A stretch of DNA of 64,000 bases, from assembly GCF_001704155.1 (NCBI RefSeq), contig NZ_CP016294.1, forward strand, positions 2,415,501-2,479,500. Direction: 5' to 3'. How positions within the stretch are numbered: position 1 is the first letter of the stretch; each line of letters opens with the position of its first letter. Made by a program: the position numbers and the translations under genes. This DNA comes from Stenotrophomonas rhizophila. GTDB taxonomy: Bacteria > Pseudomonadota > Gammaproteobacteria > Xanthomonadales > Xanthomonadaceae. Below are positions 34,715 to 43,610 of the stretch, piece by piece. The notes under the pieces are model-generated. The model saw only the letters and a program-made list of their open reading frames with translations, was not told the DNA's origin and made no database searches.

Positions 34715-37453
34715 ATGACAGCCATTACCCCATGCGGCCCGCGCCGCATGCTCGTTACGGCCATCGCCGTGACGCTCGCGACGCTGCCCCTTGCTGCAGC
34801 AGCAGCCACGCTCACCGGCCCCGGCAGCACGCACACCATCCAGCCCGGCGACCTGCGTGAGGACTGGACCGTGTCCGACGGCGCCGAACTCACCATCGCC
34901 GCCGGTGGTCTGGCAGGCCCCACCCAGGTCGACAACGCGCGCGTGATCGGCACCGACGTGGACATCAGCGGGCTGTTCGGGATCCGCGTCGCCAACGGCG
35001 GCAGCGCCGACATCAACGGCGGCACGATGACCTTCACCTCTCCCTTCGCCGACGCTGGCGGGGTCTCGTCTGGCAGCACCATGGGCATCAACGCGGTGAC
35101 CGTCACTTCCGCCGGGCGCGGCTTCAGCGCCACCGGCGACGGCAGCGAACTCACGTTGACCAACACGACCATTACCGCCGGCGGAGAAGCGCTGCAGGTG
35201 GACGATGGTGCACTGCTGGTGCTGGACAACGTACAGGCCAGCTCGGATGGCAGCGCCAGTGGCGCGCTCGGCTACGGGCTGGACATGGCCGGCGGCACCG
35301 CCCGCGTCAGCAACAGCACGCTGTCGGGCTCGCTGGCCGGGGTGGCCATGACCGGCGGCGAGCTGGTCATGGACGCCTCGACGATCACGTCCAGCGGCAC
35401 CGCGCTGTCGATGGTCGGCACCGGCACGGCCGGGCCTGCCGCAACGCTGTCGGGCTCCGAAGTCACCGGCAGCACCGGCGCCACCGTCACGCGCGGTGCC
35501 AACCTCACCCTGGCGGGCAGCCAGGTGCGTGGCACGGCGGGCAGCGGCAGCGGCGCCAACAACGGCGTGGGCGTGGCGCTCAACAATGCCACGCTGGTCG
35601 TCTCGCAGGGCAGCACCCTGGAGGGCAGCAACAGTGCCCTGTCGATCACCGGCAGCGCGGCCGGCACCAGCAGCGTGGTGGTGGACCAGTCGCGCCTTGT
35701 CTCGACCAACGGCCCGGCGATTGTCATGCCGCAGTCCGGCAATGCCGACCTCCGCATCGCCAACGGCTCCACCGTCGAGGCCGGCAACGGCGTGATCCTG
35801 CAGGTGGGGTCAGGCGCTACGGCCAACCTGGAGGTGGTCGCCTCCGCGCTGGTCGGCGACATCATCGGGCAGACCCGCGGGACCAGCCGCGCCGAGGTCA
35901 ACATCGCACTGGGCGAAGGCGCATCGCTGACCGGCGCGATCGTCAACGGCAACACGGTGGCACTGACCGGCGCGCAATGGCAACTGACCGGCAACAGCAC
36001 GGTGCAGGACCTTTCCGTGGGGAGCGGTTCGCTGCTCCAACTCGGCGATGGCAGCAGCTTCAACACGCTTGAGGTCGCCGGCAATTACGTCGGCGACGGC
36101 GGCACGCTGCTGTTCAACACGGTGCTGGCCGGCGACGACGCGTCGTCCGACCGGCTGCTGATCGACGGTGATACCAGCGGCCAGACCAACGTACGGGTCA
36201 ACAACGTGGGCGGCGCCGGGGCGCAGACCAGCCAGGGCATCAGCCTGATCGAGATCGGCGGTGCGTCCAACGGCACCTTCGACCTTGCCGGGCGCGCGGT
36301 GGGTGGACAGTACGAGTACTTCCTGTTCAAGAGCGCTGCCGACGGCAACTGGTACCTGCGCTCGGAACTGCCCGACCCGTGCGACGCCGACCCGACCCAG
36401 CCCGGCTGTGTCGATCCGGAACCCGATCCCTGCCTGATCGATCCGACGGCGCCGGGCTGCGTGGATCCCGAACCGGACCCGTGCGCGATCGATCCCACCC
36501 TGCCCGAGTGCGTGGACCCCGAGCCGGTGCCGGTGCTGCGGCCGGAACCGGGCGCGTACCTGGCCAACCTGCAGGCTGCTGAAGGCATGTTCCGGCTCGG
36601 CTACCACGAGCGCCACGCGGGCCAGAACAGTGGGCGTGCCTGGGTGCGCGTGGATGGCGCGCGCTCGCGCTTCGATGCCGACAGCCGCCAGCTCGACGTG
36701 CACGGCAGCAGCCAGGCACTCAGCGTCGGCACCGATCTGCTGCGCACCCCGCAGGGCAGCGGCTTCGGGGTGATGCTGTCCAGCGGCAATGCCTCCAGCA
36801 CCTCGACCAGCACACTGACCGGGTACTACGCGCGCGGCAAGGTGCGCGGGGCCGCATTGGGCGTGTATGCCACCTGGCGCGCCGCCGGCGATGGCGACCC
36901 GTACACCGGTTTCTACCTGGACGGCTCGCTGCAGCACGCGCGCTTCTCCAACCGGGTGGAAGGCGCCGCGCTGGCCACCGAACGCTACGACACCCGCGCC
37001 TGGCAGGGCGCGCTGGAAGCCGGCCACGCGTTCCGCCTCGGTCGCGGCGAACACGGCGGCGTGTTCATCGAGCCGCAGCTGCAGGTGGGCTACACGCGCT
37101 GGAACGATGTGCGCCATCTTGAACAGAACGGCACCCTGGTCACCACCGAGGACGCCAACGGCACGTTCGGCCGCGTGGGTGTCCGCCTTTCCGGCGTGAC
37201 CCGGTGGGACGGCCTGGCGGCCAGCGTGCAGCCCTACATCGCCGCACACTGGATCCGCACCGGCGCCGACGCGCGCGTGCGCATGGATGATGAGCGGGTG
37301 GATGCGCGCATTCCGCGCAACCGCGGCGAATTCAGTGCCGGCGCCTCGCTGGTGTTCGCCAACGGGTTTGGCGCGTGGGGCGGGTTGTCGCTGCAGCAGG
37401 GCCAGGGGTACTTCCAGCGCAGCGCGCAGCTGGGGCTCAGCTATCGGTGGTGA
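34715..37453 (+). CDS. Autotransporter with C-terminal beta-barrel
   Basis: The protein has 912 residues. Signal peptide (about 1-31, ending PLAAAAA), a passenger of repeated beta-helix turns rich in Gly/Ser/Thr/Asn (about 32-550), a Cys/Pro repeat linker (36374-36533; units DPEPDPC-IDPT-PGCV), and a barrel (about 610-912) starting AYLANLQAAEGMFRLGYHERH and ending LGLSYRW with a C-terminal aromatic as in type Va barrels. The passenger is threonine- and serine-rich and resembles pertactin-type adhesins. I chose the ATG with GGAG 7 nt before it; a longer frame adds 32 residues without signal character. Confidence 0.9.
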   Translation: MTAITPCGPRRMLVTAIAVTLATLPLAAAAATLTGPGSTHTIQPGDLREDWTVSDGAELTIAAGGLAGPTQVDNARVIGTDVDISGLFGIRVANGGSADINGGTMTFTSPFADAGGVSSGSTMGINAVTVTSAGRGFSATGDGSELTLTNTTITAGGEALQVDDGALLVLDNVQASSDGSASGALGYGLDMAGGTARVSNSTLSGSLAGVAMTGGELVMDASTITSSGTALSMVGTGTAGPAATLSGSEVTGSTGATVTRGANLTLAGSQVRGTAGSGSGANNGVGVALNNATLVVSQGSTLEGSNSALSITGSAAGTSSVVVDQSRLVSTNGPAIVMPQSGNADLRIANGSTVEAGNGVILQVGSGATANLEVVASALVGDIIGQTRGTSRAEVNIALGEGASLTGAIVNGNTVALTGAQWQLTGNSTVQDLSVGSGSLLQLGDGSSFNTLEVAGNYVGDGGTLLFNTVLAGDDASSDRLLIDGDTSGQTNVRVNNVGGAGAQTSQGISLIEIGGASNGTFDLAGRAVGGQYEYFLFKSAADGNWYLRSELPDPCDADPTQPGCVDPEPDPCLIDPTAPGCVDPEPDPCAIDPTLPECVDPEPVPVLRPEPGAYLANLQAAEGMFRLGYHERHAGQNSGRAWVRVDGARSRFDADSRQLDVHGSSQALSVGTDLLRTPQGSGFGVMLSSGNASSTSTSTLTGYYARGKVRGAALGVYATWRAAGDGDPYTGFYLDGSLQHARFSNRVEGAALATERYDTRAWQGALEAGHAFRLGRGEHGGVFIEPQLQVGYTRWNDVRHLEQNGTLVTTEDANGTFGRVGVRLSGVTRWDGLAASVQPYIAAHWIRTGADARVRMDDERVDARIPRNRGEFSAGASLVFANGFGAWGGLSLQQGQGYFQRSAQLGLSYRW

Positions 37454-37811
37454 GACGCGTGGACAACAGGCCACGCCGCTTGAACCACCCTTCCAGCGGC
37501 AGCGTCACCAGCGGCGGCACCGCTGCCAGCAGCGCCAGGCCGGCGGCCCACCACGGCCAGCGCAGCTTCACTGCCGCCAGCACGGTGACCACCACGTAGA
37601 CCATGAAGGCCACGCCATGCACCGGCCCGAACAGCGCCACGCCGGCGGTGGTCGGCTCGGCGGCGTGGTACTTCAGGTACATGCCGACCAGCAGCCCGGC
37701 CCAGGTAAACGCCTCGAACAAGGCGACAACGGCAAACACACGGCCCATCGGGTGCAACGGTACGGAAGCGCGCAAGACAGTCTCTGCAGGGGCGACAAGG
37801 CCGCCCATCAT
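37437..37811 (-). CDS. DUF3817 family membrane protein
   Basis: The protein has about 124 residues with three predicted helices. GRVFAVVALFEAFTWAGLLVGMYLKY, FGPVHGVAFMVYVVVTVLAAVKLRWPWW and a last helix near PLEGWFKRR match DUF3817. Function is unknown. The true start may be this ATG, the next codon (also ATG), or one 63 nt further in. Its 3' end overlaps the 3' end of the autotransporter gene by 17 nt in convergent orientation. Confidence 0.75.
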   Translation of the reverse strand: MMGGLVAPAETVLRASVPLHPMGRVFAVVALFEAFTWAGLLVGMYLKYHAAEPTTAGVALFGPVHGVAFMVYVVVTVLAAVKLRWPWWAAGLALLAAVPPLVTLPLEGWFKRRGLLSTRLTTDS

Positions 37812-37842
37812 ACCGTCTTGCGCGAATGCGACGCTTTCGCAC

Positions 37843-38607
37843 TCAGACGAACATGCCGCCCGACGCTTCCACGCGCTGCGCGTTGATCCACGCCGTACGC
37901 GGCGACAGCAGCGCGGCGACGACCGGCCCGATATCGTCCGGCTGCCCTGCGCGACCCAGCGCGGTGTTGCCGGCCACCATCGCATTGATGTCGGCGTTGT
38001 CGCGCACGTGCCCGCCGCCGAAGTCGGTTTCGATCGCGCCCGGTGCCAGCGTGTTGGCGCTGATGCCGCGCGCGCCCAGTTCCCTGGCCAGGTACCGGCT
38101 GAAGACTTCGATGCCGCCCTTCATCATCGCGTAGGCCGAACTGCCCGGCAGCGAGAAGCGGGCCAGGCCACTGGACACGTTGAGAATGCGGCCACCATCG
38201 GCGATCAGCGGCAGCAGCGCCTGGGTCAGGAAGTACGGCCCTTTCAGGTGCACGGCGACCAGCTCGTCGAACTGGGCCGGGGTGGTGTCGGCGAAACCGG
38301 CATACAGGCCTTCGCCGGCATTGTTGAACAGCCCCTGCAGGCCGGTCGCGCCCCAGGCCTGCAGTTGTGCCTGCACGGCTTCGGCGAAGCCGGCAAAGCC
38401 GGCGCTGTCGGCCATGTCCAGCGGCAGCGCGGCGGCACGCCGGCCCAGCGCCTGGATCTGGGCGACCACGGCGTCGGCCGCATCGGCCCGGCTGCGGTAG
38501 GTCAGCAGGATGTCGGCACCGTCGGCCGCCAGCGCCAGCGCAGCATTGCGGCCGAGGCCGCGGCTGCCGCCGGTGATCAGGACAACGCGTGAGGGGGAGT
38601 GGGACAT
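37843..38607 (-). CDS. Short-chain dehydrogenase/reductase
   Basis: The protein has 254 residues. ITGGSRGLGRNAAL (NADP-type cofactor loop), NNAGEGLYAGF, VSSGLARFSLPGSSAYAMMKGG with the catalytic Ser-Tyr-Lys, and NTLAPGAIETDFGGG. Substrate unknown. It is divergent from a LysR regulator with 100 nt between, a layout typical for a regulator controlling its neighbour. Confidence 0.88.
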   Translation of the reverse strand: MSHSPSRVVLITGGSRGLGRNAALALAADGADILLTYRSRADAADAVVAQIQALGRRAAALPLDMADSAGFAGFAEAVQAQLQAWGATGLQGLFNNAGEGLYAGFADTTPAQFDELVAVHLKGPYFLTQALLPLIADGGRILNVSSGLARFSLPGSSAYAMMKGGIEVFSRYLARELGARGISANTLAPGAIETDFGGGHVRDNADINAMVAGNTALGRAGQPDDIGPVVAALLSPRTAWINAQRVEASGGMFV

Positions 38608-38680
38608 GGGGTGCTCCTGGGTGAGGTGTGACGCCAGACTATTGGCATTGCGCCATCACATAAACCGCGCGATCCTGATT

Positions 38681-38694
38681 TGACTGTCCAGTCA
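38681..38694. promoter_or_regulatory. 14-bp palindrome before the LysR gene
   Basis: TGACTG-TC-CAGTCA, perfect 6-bp arms, 13 nt before the LysR start codon and 73 nt before the divergent SDR start. It is a likely operator for the LysR regulator's own gene and perhaps the SDR. Confidence 0.55.
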
Positions 38695-38707
38695 GAGTGA
38701 ACAATCC

Positions 38708-39613
38708 ATGGACCGCCTCGACCACCTGCGCAGCTTCCTGCGTGTTGCCGAACTGGGCTCGTTCACCGCCGCTGCCGAGCAGCTGGGCCTGCCCAAGGCC
38801 AGCGTGTCGCTGGCCGTGCAGCGGCTGGAAGCGGAAGTGGGCGTGCAGCTGCTGCACCGGACCACCCGCCGGGTGCGGCTGACCGCCGACGGCGCGCAGT
38901 TCCAGCAGCGCGCCCGCGACCTGCTGGACGACATGGAGGATCTGCAGGGCATGTTCCGCCGTGACACCCAGCTCAAGGGCCGGCTGCGGGTGGACATGTC
39001 CAGCGGGCTGGCCCGGCAGCTGGTGATTCCCCACCTGCCGGACTTCCTGGCCCGGCACCCGGGACTGGAGATCGAGCTGAGCGGTACCGACCGCCGCGTC
39101 GACCTGGTCCGCGAAGGCTTCGACTGCGTGGTCCGGGTCGGCCCTTTGGACGACAACACGCTGGTGGCGCGCCCGCTGGGGGTGATGCACATCGTCAACT
39201 GCGCCAGCCCGGCGTACCTGGCTGCACGGGGGATGCCGTACGCGCTGGAGGATCTCTCCCACCATGCGCTGGTGCATTACGTGGGCACGCTGGGCCAGCG
39301 CTCGCCGGGCTTCGAGTACCACGACGGCCAGGCCTACCGCAGTGTGCCGATGCGCGGCGCGATCACGGTCAACAGTGGCGAGGCCTACAGTGCCGCGGCG
39401 CTGGCGGGGCTGGGCATCATCCAGGTGCCACGGCTGGGTGCGCGCGTGGCGCTGGCCGCTGGGACGCTGGTGGAAGTGCTGCCGGCGTGCGTGGCCGAGC
39501 CCATGCCGGTGACCCTGTTGTACGCGCAGCGACGACATCTGCCACGCCGGGTGGCCGCCTTCATGGACTGGATGGCGGCGCTGGTCACACCGGAGCTGCA
39601 GCGGTTGGACTGA
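38708..39613 (+). CDS. LysR-family transcriptional regulator
   Basis: The protein has 301 residues: N-terminal helix-turn-helix (SFTAAAEQLGLPKASVSLAVQRLEAEVGVQLLHRTTRRV), linker helix, and a periplasmic-binding-like effector domain (RLRVDMSSGLARQLVIPHL, DCVVRVGPLDDNTLVARPLG, VNSGEAYSAAALAGLGIIQVP). It belongs to the large LTTR group that controls a divergent redox enzyme; here the SDR is the likely target. Confidence 0.93.
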   Translation: MDRLDHLRSFLRVAELGSFTAAAEQLGLPKASVSLAVQRLEAEVGVQLLHRTTRRVRLTADGAQFQQRARDLLDDMEDLQGMFRRDTQLKGRLRVDMSSGLARQLVIPHLPDFLARHPGLEIELSGTDRRVDLVREGFDCVVRVGPLDDNTLVARPLGVMHIVNCASPAYLAARGMPYALEDLSHHALVHYVGTLGQRSPGFEYHDGQAYRSVPMRGAITVNSGEAYSAAALAGLGIIQVPRLGARVALAAGTLVEVLPACVAEPMPVTLLYAQRRHLPRRVAAFMDWMAALVTPELQRLD

Positions 39614-39640
39614 ACCGCAACCGCGCATACACGCGCTATC

Positions 39641-39680
39641 ACGCACATTCATGCACATTCATGCGCATTCATGCGCATTC
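39641..39680. repeat. Four tandem 10-bp repeats upstream of the DeoR gene
   Basis: Four consecutive 10-mers: ACGCACATTC, ATGCACATTC, ATGCGCATTC, ATGCGCATTC. Period 10 equals about one helical turn, so a repressor would meet the same face each time. The array ends 27 nt before the DeoR start codon. It may be a multi-site operator. Confidence 0.7.
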
Positions 39681-39707
39681 GCGCACTGAATCAGGTACAG
39701 TGCGCGC

Positions 39708-40487
39708 ATGACGACTCCCGACACCCTACCCGGCGAACGCCAACAGACCATCCTGCGCCTGCTACGCGAACAGGGTCGCGTGTTTTCGGCCCAGCTCGCG
39801 CTGCAGATGGAGGTGTCGGAGGACTCGATCCGACGCGACCTCCGCGAGCTCGCCAACCAGGGGCTCTGCCGGAAAGTCCACGGCGGTGCGCTGCCGGCGG
39901 CAGTGGAATTCCCGCCCCTCCCCGCACGCCACGCGCAGCAGCCGGCGCAGAAGCACGCGCTGGCCTTGGCCGCCGCCGCGTGTATCCGCCCGGGTGAGCG
40001 CATCCTGCTCGATGCCGGTTCCACCAACAGCGCCATCGCCGCGTGCCTGCCGCAACAGCAGGGCCTGCATGTGATCACCAATGCCCCCGACATCGCCCTG
40101 GCGCTGCTGGCGCGCGGCGGGATCGAGGTGACCCTGATCGGCGGGCGGCTGGATCCCCGCGCAGGTGCCTGCATCGGTGCGCAGGCGCTGGAGACGGTGG
40201 CCGGGCTGCGCGCGGATGTCTGTTTCATCGGCACCTGCGCAGTCGATGCCGAGGCGGGCCTGTGGGCCATCGATGGCGAAGAAGCCCCTCTCAAGCGGGC
40301 AGTGCTGGCGGCGAGCAGCCGCTGCGTTGCAGTAGCCACCAACGACAAGCTCGGCACGCAGGCTGCCTACCGCGTGGGCGGGGTCGAGCAGATCGACCTG
40401 CTGGTGATCGAGCACGATGCTCCTGACGCGCAGGTGGCGGCATTCGCGCGTCGTGGCGTCGATATCCAGCGCGCTGCGCCGTACTGA
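39708..40487 (+). CDS. DeoR-family transcriptional regulator
   Basis: The protein has 259 residues. It has an N-terminal DeoR helix-turn-helix (RQQTILRLLREQGRVFSAQLALQMEVSEDSIRRDLRELANQGLCRKVHGGAL) and a C-terminal sugar-phosphate-binding domain (LLDAGSTNSAIAACL, VTLIGGRLDPRAGACIGAQALE, DKLGTQAAYRVG). DeoR proteins usually repress sugar or nucleoside genes and release on binding a phosphorylated sugar. The next gene, an MFS transporter, starts 10 nt after its stop and is likely its target. A tandem 10-bp repeat lies upstream. Confidence 0.92.
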   Translation: MTTPDTLPGERQQTILRLLREQGRVFSAQLALQMEVSEDSIRRDLRELANQGLCRKVHGGALPAAVEFPPLPARHAQQPAQKHALALAAAACIRPGERILLDAGSTNSAIAACLPQQQGLHVITNAPDIALALLARGGIEVTLIGGRLDPRAGACIGAQALETVAGLRADVCFIGTCAVDAEAGLWAIDGEEAPLKRAVLAASSRCVAVATNDKLGTQAAYRVGGVEQIDLLVIEHDAPDAQVAAFARRGVDIQRAAPY

Positions 40488-40497
40488 GGCTGCCTTG

Positions 40498-41643
40498 ATG
40501 ATCGACTCCGCTCTTTCCGCGCGCGGCACGCGCGCCGAACAGCACGCCACCCGTGCGGCGTTTTTCCTGCCCGGCTTCGCCACCGCCGCCTGGGCACCCC
40601 TGGTGCCGTTCGCCAAAACCCGTACCGGGCTGGATGAAGGCTCGCTGGGCCTGGTGCTGTTGTGCCTGGGCGCCGGTTCGCTGCTGGCGATGCCCTTGGC
40701 CGGCATCCTGGCCGCCCGCCATGGCTGCCGCGCGGTGATGATCGCCACCCTGCTGATGGTGATGGCCAGCCTGCCGCTGCTGGCGGTCGCGCCCTCGCCG
40801 TGGACACTGGGCCTGGCCCTGTTCGTGTTCGGCGCCGGTGTGGGCGCCTGCGATTGCACCATGAACATCCAGGCGGTGATGGTGGAGCGCGACAGCGGGC
40901 GGCCGATGATGTCCGGCTTCCACGCTTTCTACAGCATCGGCGGTGCGGTGGGGGCCGCTGCGATGACCGCGCTGCTCGCGCTGCGGCTGCCACCGCTGTG
41001 GGTGTGCGTGCTGGCCTCGATGGCGATGGTGGTGGTGCTGGCGGTTTCAGTGCCGTACTGGCGGCGTGACCGCGCGCCGAGTGGCGCGCCGGTGTTTGCG
41101 ATCCCGCATGGCGTGGTGCTGGCGATCGGCGTGCTCTGTTTCGTCGCCTTCCTTGCCGAAGGCGCCATGCTCGACTGGAGCGCGGTGTTCCTGCATGAAG
41201 TGCAGCAGGTACCACCGGACCGCGCCGGCCTCGGCTTCATGACCTTCGCCATCGCCATGACCGTCACCCGCCTGGTCGGCGACGGCATCGTGGCGAAACT
41301 CGGCCGCCTGCGCGCGATCCTGCTGGGCAGCATCGTGGCCGCGGCCGGCTTCGGCATCGCCACCTTTGCCGGCGCCCTGCTGCCGGCCCTGCTCGGCTAC
41401 GCACTGATCGGCCTGGGCTGCGCCAACATCGTGCCGGCGCTGTTCTCCATGGCCGGCAACCAGAAGACCATGCCCGAAAGCCTGGCCATCCCCGCCATCA
41501 CCACGCTGGGCTACGCAGGCGTGCTGGCCGGCCCGGCCCTGATCGGTTTCGTCGCCCAGGCCAGCAGCCTGGTAACGGCCTTCTGCCTGGTGGCCGCTGC
41601 CGTGCTGCTGGTCGGCATCACCGCACGCTGGGTGAAGGCGTAG
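40498..41643 (+). CDS. MFS transporter, YbjJ/fucose-permease-like
   Basis: The protein has 381 residues and 12 helices, with GFATAAWAPLVPFAKTR at the start, MNIQAVMVERDSGRPMMSGFHAFYSIGG after helix 4 and EGAMLDWSAVFLHEV in the second half, a pattern of the YbjJ group. The substrate is unknown; pairing with DeoR suggests a sugar or related compound. The chosen ATG lies 10 nt after the DeoR stop. Confidence 0.82.
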   Translation: MIDSALSARGTRAEQHATRAAFFLPGFATAAWAPLVPFAKTRTGLDEGSLGLVLLCLGAGSLLAMPLAGILAARHGCRAVMIATLLMVMASLPLLAVAPSPWTLGLALFVFGAGVGACDCTMNIQAVMVERDSGRPMMSGFHAFYSIGGAVGAAAMTALLALRLPPLWVCVLASMAMVVVLAVSVPYWRRDRAPSGAPVFAIPHGVVLAIGVLCFVAFLAEGAMLDWSAVFLHEVQQVPPDRAGLGFMTFAIAMTVTRLVGDGIVAKLGRLRAILLGSIVAAAGFGIATFAGALLPALLGYALIGLGCANIVPALFSMAGNQKTMPESLAIPAITTLGYAGVLAGPALIGFVAQASSLVTAFCLVAAAVLLVGITARWVKA

Positions 41644-41673
41644 GCTCACGCCCTGCGTGCCTGCAACGCTCAA

Positions 41674-42591
41674 TCAATGGGCAAGCGCGTAATCGATTGC
41701 CGCGCACACTGCCGCCACCTGTGCATCGTTGCACTGCTGCGGAGTCGCACGCGGGCTGTCCGGATACACCTCGGTGGTGGTGGTGAAGCGCGCGCCGGTG
41801 ATGCTGGCGCACAGCCCCAGCTTCTTCAGCGGATATTCGATCACGCCCGGTGCCACCACCGGCGAACCGATGATTTCGTTCTTGTCGTCGGCCGGGGCGA
41901 TGTGGGTCACCTGCTCCACCGCCGCATTGACCGCCTGCTGGAACGCCGGCTGCGGGTTTTCGGTGTCGTCCACCAGGTAGAAACCATCGGGAATCAGGCC
42001 CGGGGCGAACGGCTTGCCATCGCGCGCGGCCAGCGCCGGGCGGAACTCGCTTTCGTCGCTGTCGGTGGTTTCGTGCAGGTCGATGTGCAGCACCATGCCG
42101 TCACGCAGGGGTGCCACCAGCGCCATCAGCGCCGCCGATTCCTGCGCCTGGCTGTCGGCCACGAACGAGCGGTTCGGGTCGGTCGCATCGGCATTCCAGC
42201 GCTGGAAGCGCTCGTAGCCCCACGGGCTCACGCACGGCGCGACCAGCACATTGGCACGCCCGGCGTAGTCGGCCGCACGCGTGGCCAGGAACTGCAGCGC
42301 GCCTTCCACGCCGCTGGTTTCGTAGCCGTGCACGCCACCGGTGACCAGCACCGACGGCAGCGCCGGGTTCCAGTCGCGGCTGCGCACGGCAAACAGCGGG
42401 TAGCGGTCCGGTGCGTACTCCAGGGTGCCGTACTGGACCACCTCGAACCCGGCGCGCAGCCGTTCCAGCACCGGCAGCACATCGTCGGCATAGCGCCGCA
42501 CCGGCAACTGCCGCGCCCGCCACTCCGCCTTCTCTGCAGCGCCCCAGGGCTGGCCGGGGGTACCGATGGGATAGAAGCGGGTGTCATTCAT
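41674..42591 (-). CDS. M14-type metallopeptidase / succinylglutamate-desuccinylase-like
   Basis: The protein has 305 residues. Zinc ligands are visible as H88 and E91 (GGVHGYETSG) and H173 (HIDLHETTD); E274 (TTTTEVYPD) is the general base and the R141 region (DPNRSF) binds the substrate carboxylate. The family includes carboxypeptidases and AstE/AspA amidohydrolases; the sequence leaves open which. No signal peptide, so the protein acts in the cytoplasm. A longer frame adds 17 residues upstream. It is divergent from a LysR regulator. Confidence 0.82.
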   Translation of the reverse strand: MNDTRFYPIGTPGQPWGAAEKAEWRARQLPVRRYADDVLPVLERLRAGFEVVQYGTLEYAPDRYPLFAVRSRDWNPALPSVLVTGGVHGYETSGVEGALQFLATRAADYAGRANVLVAPCVSPWGYERFQRWNADATDPNRSFVADSQAQESAALMALVAPLRDGMVLHIDLHETTDSDESEFRPALAARDGKPFAPGLIPDGFYLVDDTENPQPAFQQAVNAAVEQVTHIAPADDKNEIIGSPVVAPGVIEYPLKKLGLCASITGARFTTTTEVYPDSPRATPQQCNDAQVAAVCAAIDYALAH

Positions 42592-42681
42592 GGCGGGCTC
42601 GCGGTTGTCACGGAAGAACCGCGATTTTAGCCTGCACCCCACGCCCCTACCAATCGCCGTGGCTCCCGGCCATCATGGGCT

Positions 42682-42696
42682 GGCATGACCGTCATG
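42682..42696. promoter_or_regulatory. 15-bp perfect palindrome before the LysR gene
   Basis: GCATGAC-C-GTCATGC: perfect 7-bp arms around a single centre base, 16 nt before the LysR start codon and about 90 nt before the divergent peptidase start. Likely operator for the LysR protein. Confidence 0.55.
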
Positions 42697-42712
42697 CGCC
42701 TCCGCTGCCCTC

Positions 42713-43600
42713 ATGGCCCGCGAAAACTTCAACGATCTGCAAGTCTTCGTGACCGTGGCGCGCGAGCGCAGCTTTACCCGCGCTGCGGCGCAACTGGGTG
42801 TTTCGCAATCCGCGCTGAGCCATACCGTGCGCGCACTGGAGGAACGACTCGGGGTGCGGCTGTTGACCCGCACCACCCGCAATGTGTCGATGACCGAGGC
42901 CGGCGAGCGTCTTTACCTGAGCGTGGCACCGCGGCTGGAGGAAATCGAAGCGGAAATCGCGGCGGTGGCGGAGTACCGTGACCACCCGGCCGGCACCATC
43001 CGCATCACCGCGTCCGAACACGTGGCCAACACGGTGGTGTGGCCCCGCCTGGCCGCCGTACTGCCCCGCTACCCTGATTTGAAGGTGGAACTGACCATCG
43101 ACTACGGGCTGGCCGATATCGTCGAACAACGCTACGACATCGGAATCCGGCTCGGTGAACGGGTCGCGCAGGGCATGATCGCCGTGCCGGTCACCGGCCC
43201 GCAGCGGATGGCGATCGTCGGCAGTCCCGCGTACTTCCGGACCCACGCCGCGCCGCAGCGGCCAGGCGACCTGGCCGCGCATGACTGCATCGGCCTGCGC
43301 CTGCCCACCCATGGCGGCTTGATGGTGTGGGACCTGCGCAAGGACGAGCAGAACGTCAACGTGCGCGTACAGGGCCAGTGGACCTTCAACAGCAGCATCG
43401 CCATGCACCGCGCCGCACTGGCCGGCGCCGGATTGGCCTACCTGCTGGAAGACATGGTGCTGGAGGACATCGCCGCTGGGCGCCTGCAACGGGTGATGCA
43501 GGACTGGTGCGATGTGTTCGACGGCTTCCATGCCTACTACCCCAGCCGCCGGCAGTCCTCCAGCGCGCTGCGCGTGGTGATCGACGCGCTGCGCGTGTAA
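42713..43600 (+). CDS. LysR-family transcriptional regulator
   Basis: The protein has 295 residues: helix-turn-helix (SFTRAAAQLGVSQSALSHTVRALEERLGVRLLTRTTRNV) and an effector domain (GTIRITASEHVANTVVWPRL, YDIGIRLGERVAQGMIAVPV). This subgroup is common in proteobacteria beside oxidoreductases. Likely targets are the divergent peptidase gene or the reductase gene that follows in convergent orientation, 10 nt from its stop. Confidence 0.92.
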   Translation: MARENFNDLQVFVTVARERSFTRAAAQLGVSQSALSHTVRALEERLGVRLLTRTTRNVSMTEAGERLYLSVAPRLEEIEAEIAAVAEYRDHPAGTIRITASEHVANTVVWPRLAAVLPRYPDLKVELTIDYGLADIVEQRYDIGIRLGERVAQGMIAVPVTGPQRMAIVGSPAYFRTHAAPQRPGDLAAHDCIGLRLPTHGGLMVWDLRKDEQNVNVRVQGQWTFNSSIAMHRAALAGAGLAYLLEDMVLEDIAAGRLQRVMQDWCDVFDGFHAYYPSRRQSSSALRVVIDALRV

Positions 43601-43610
43601 CGCCACGCCG

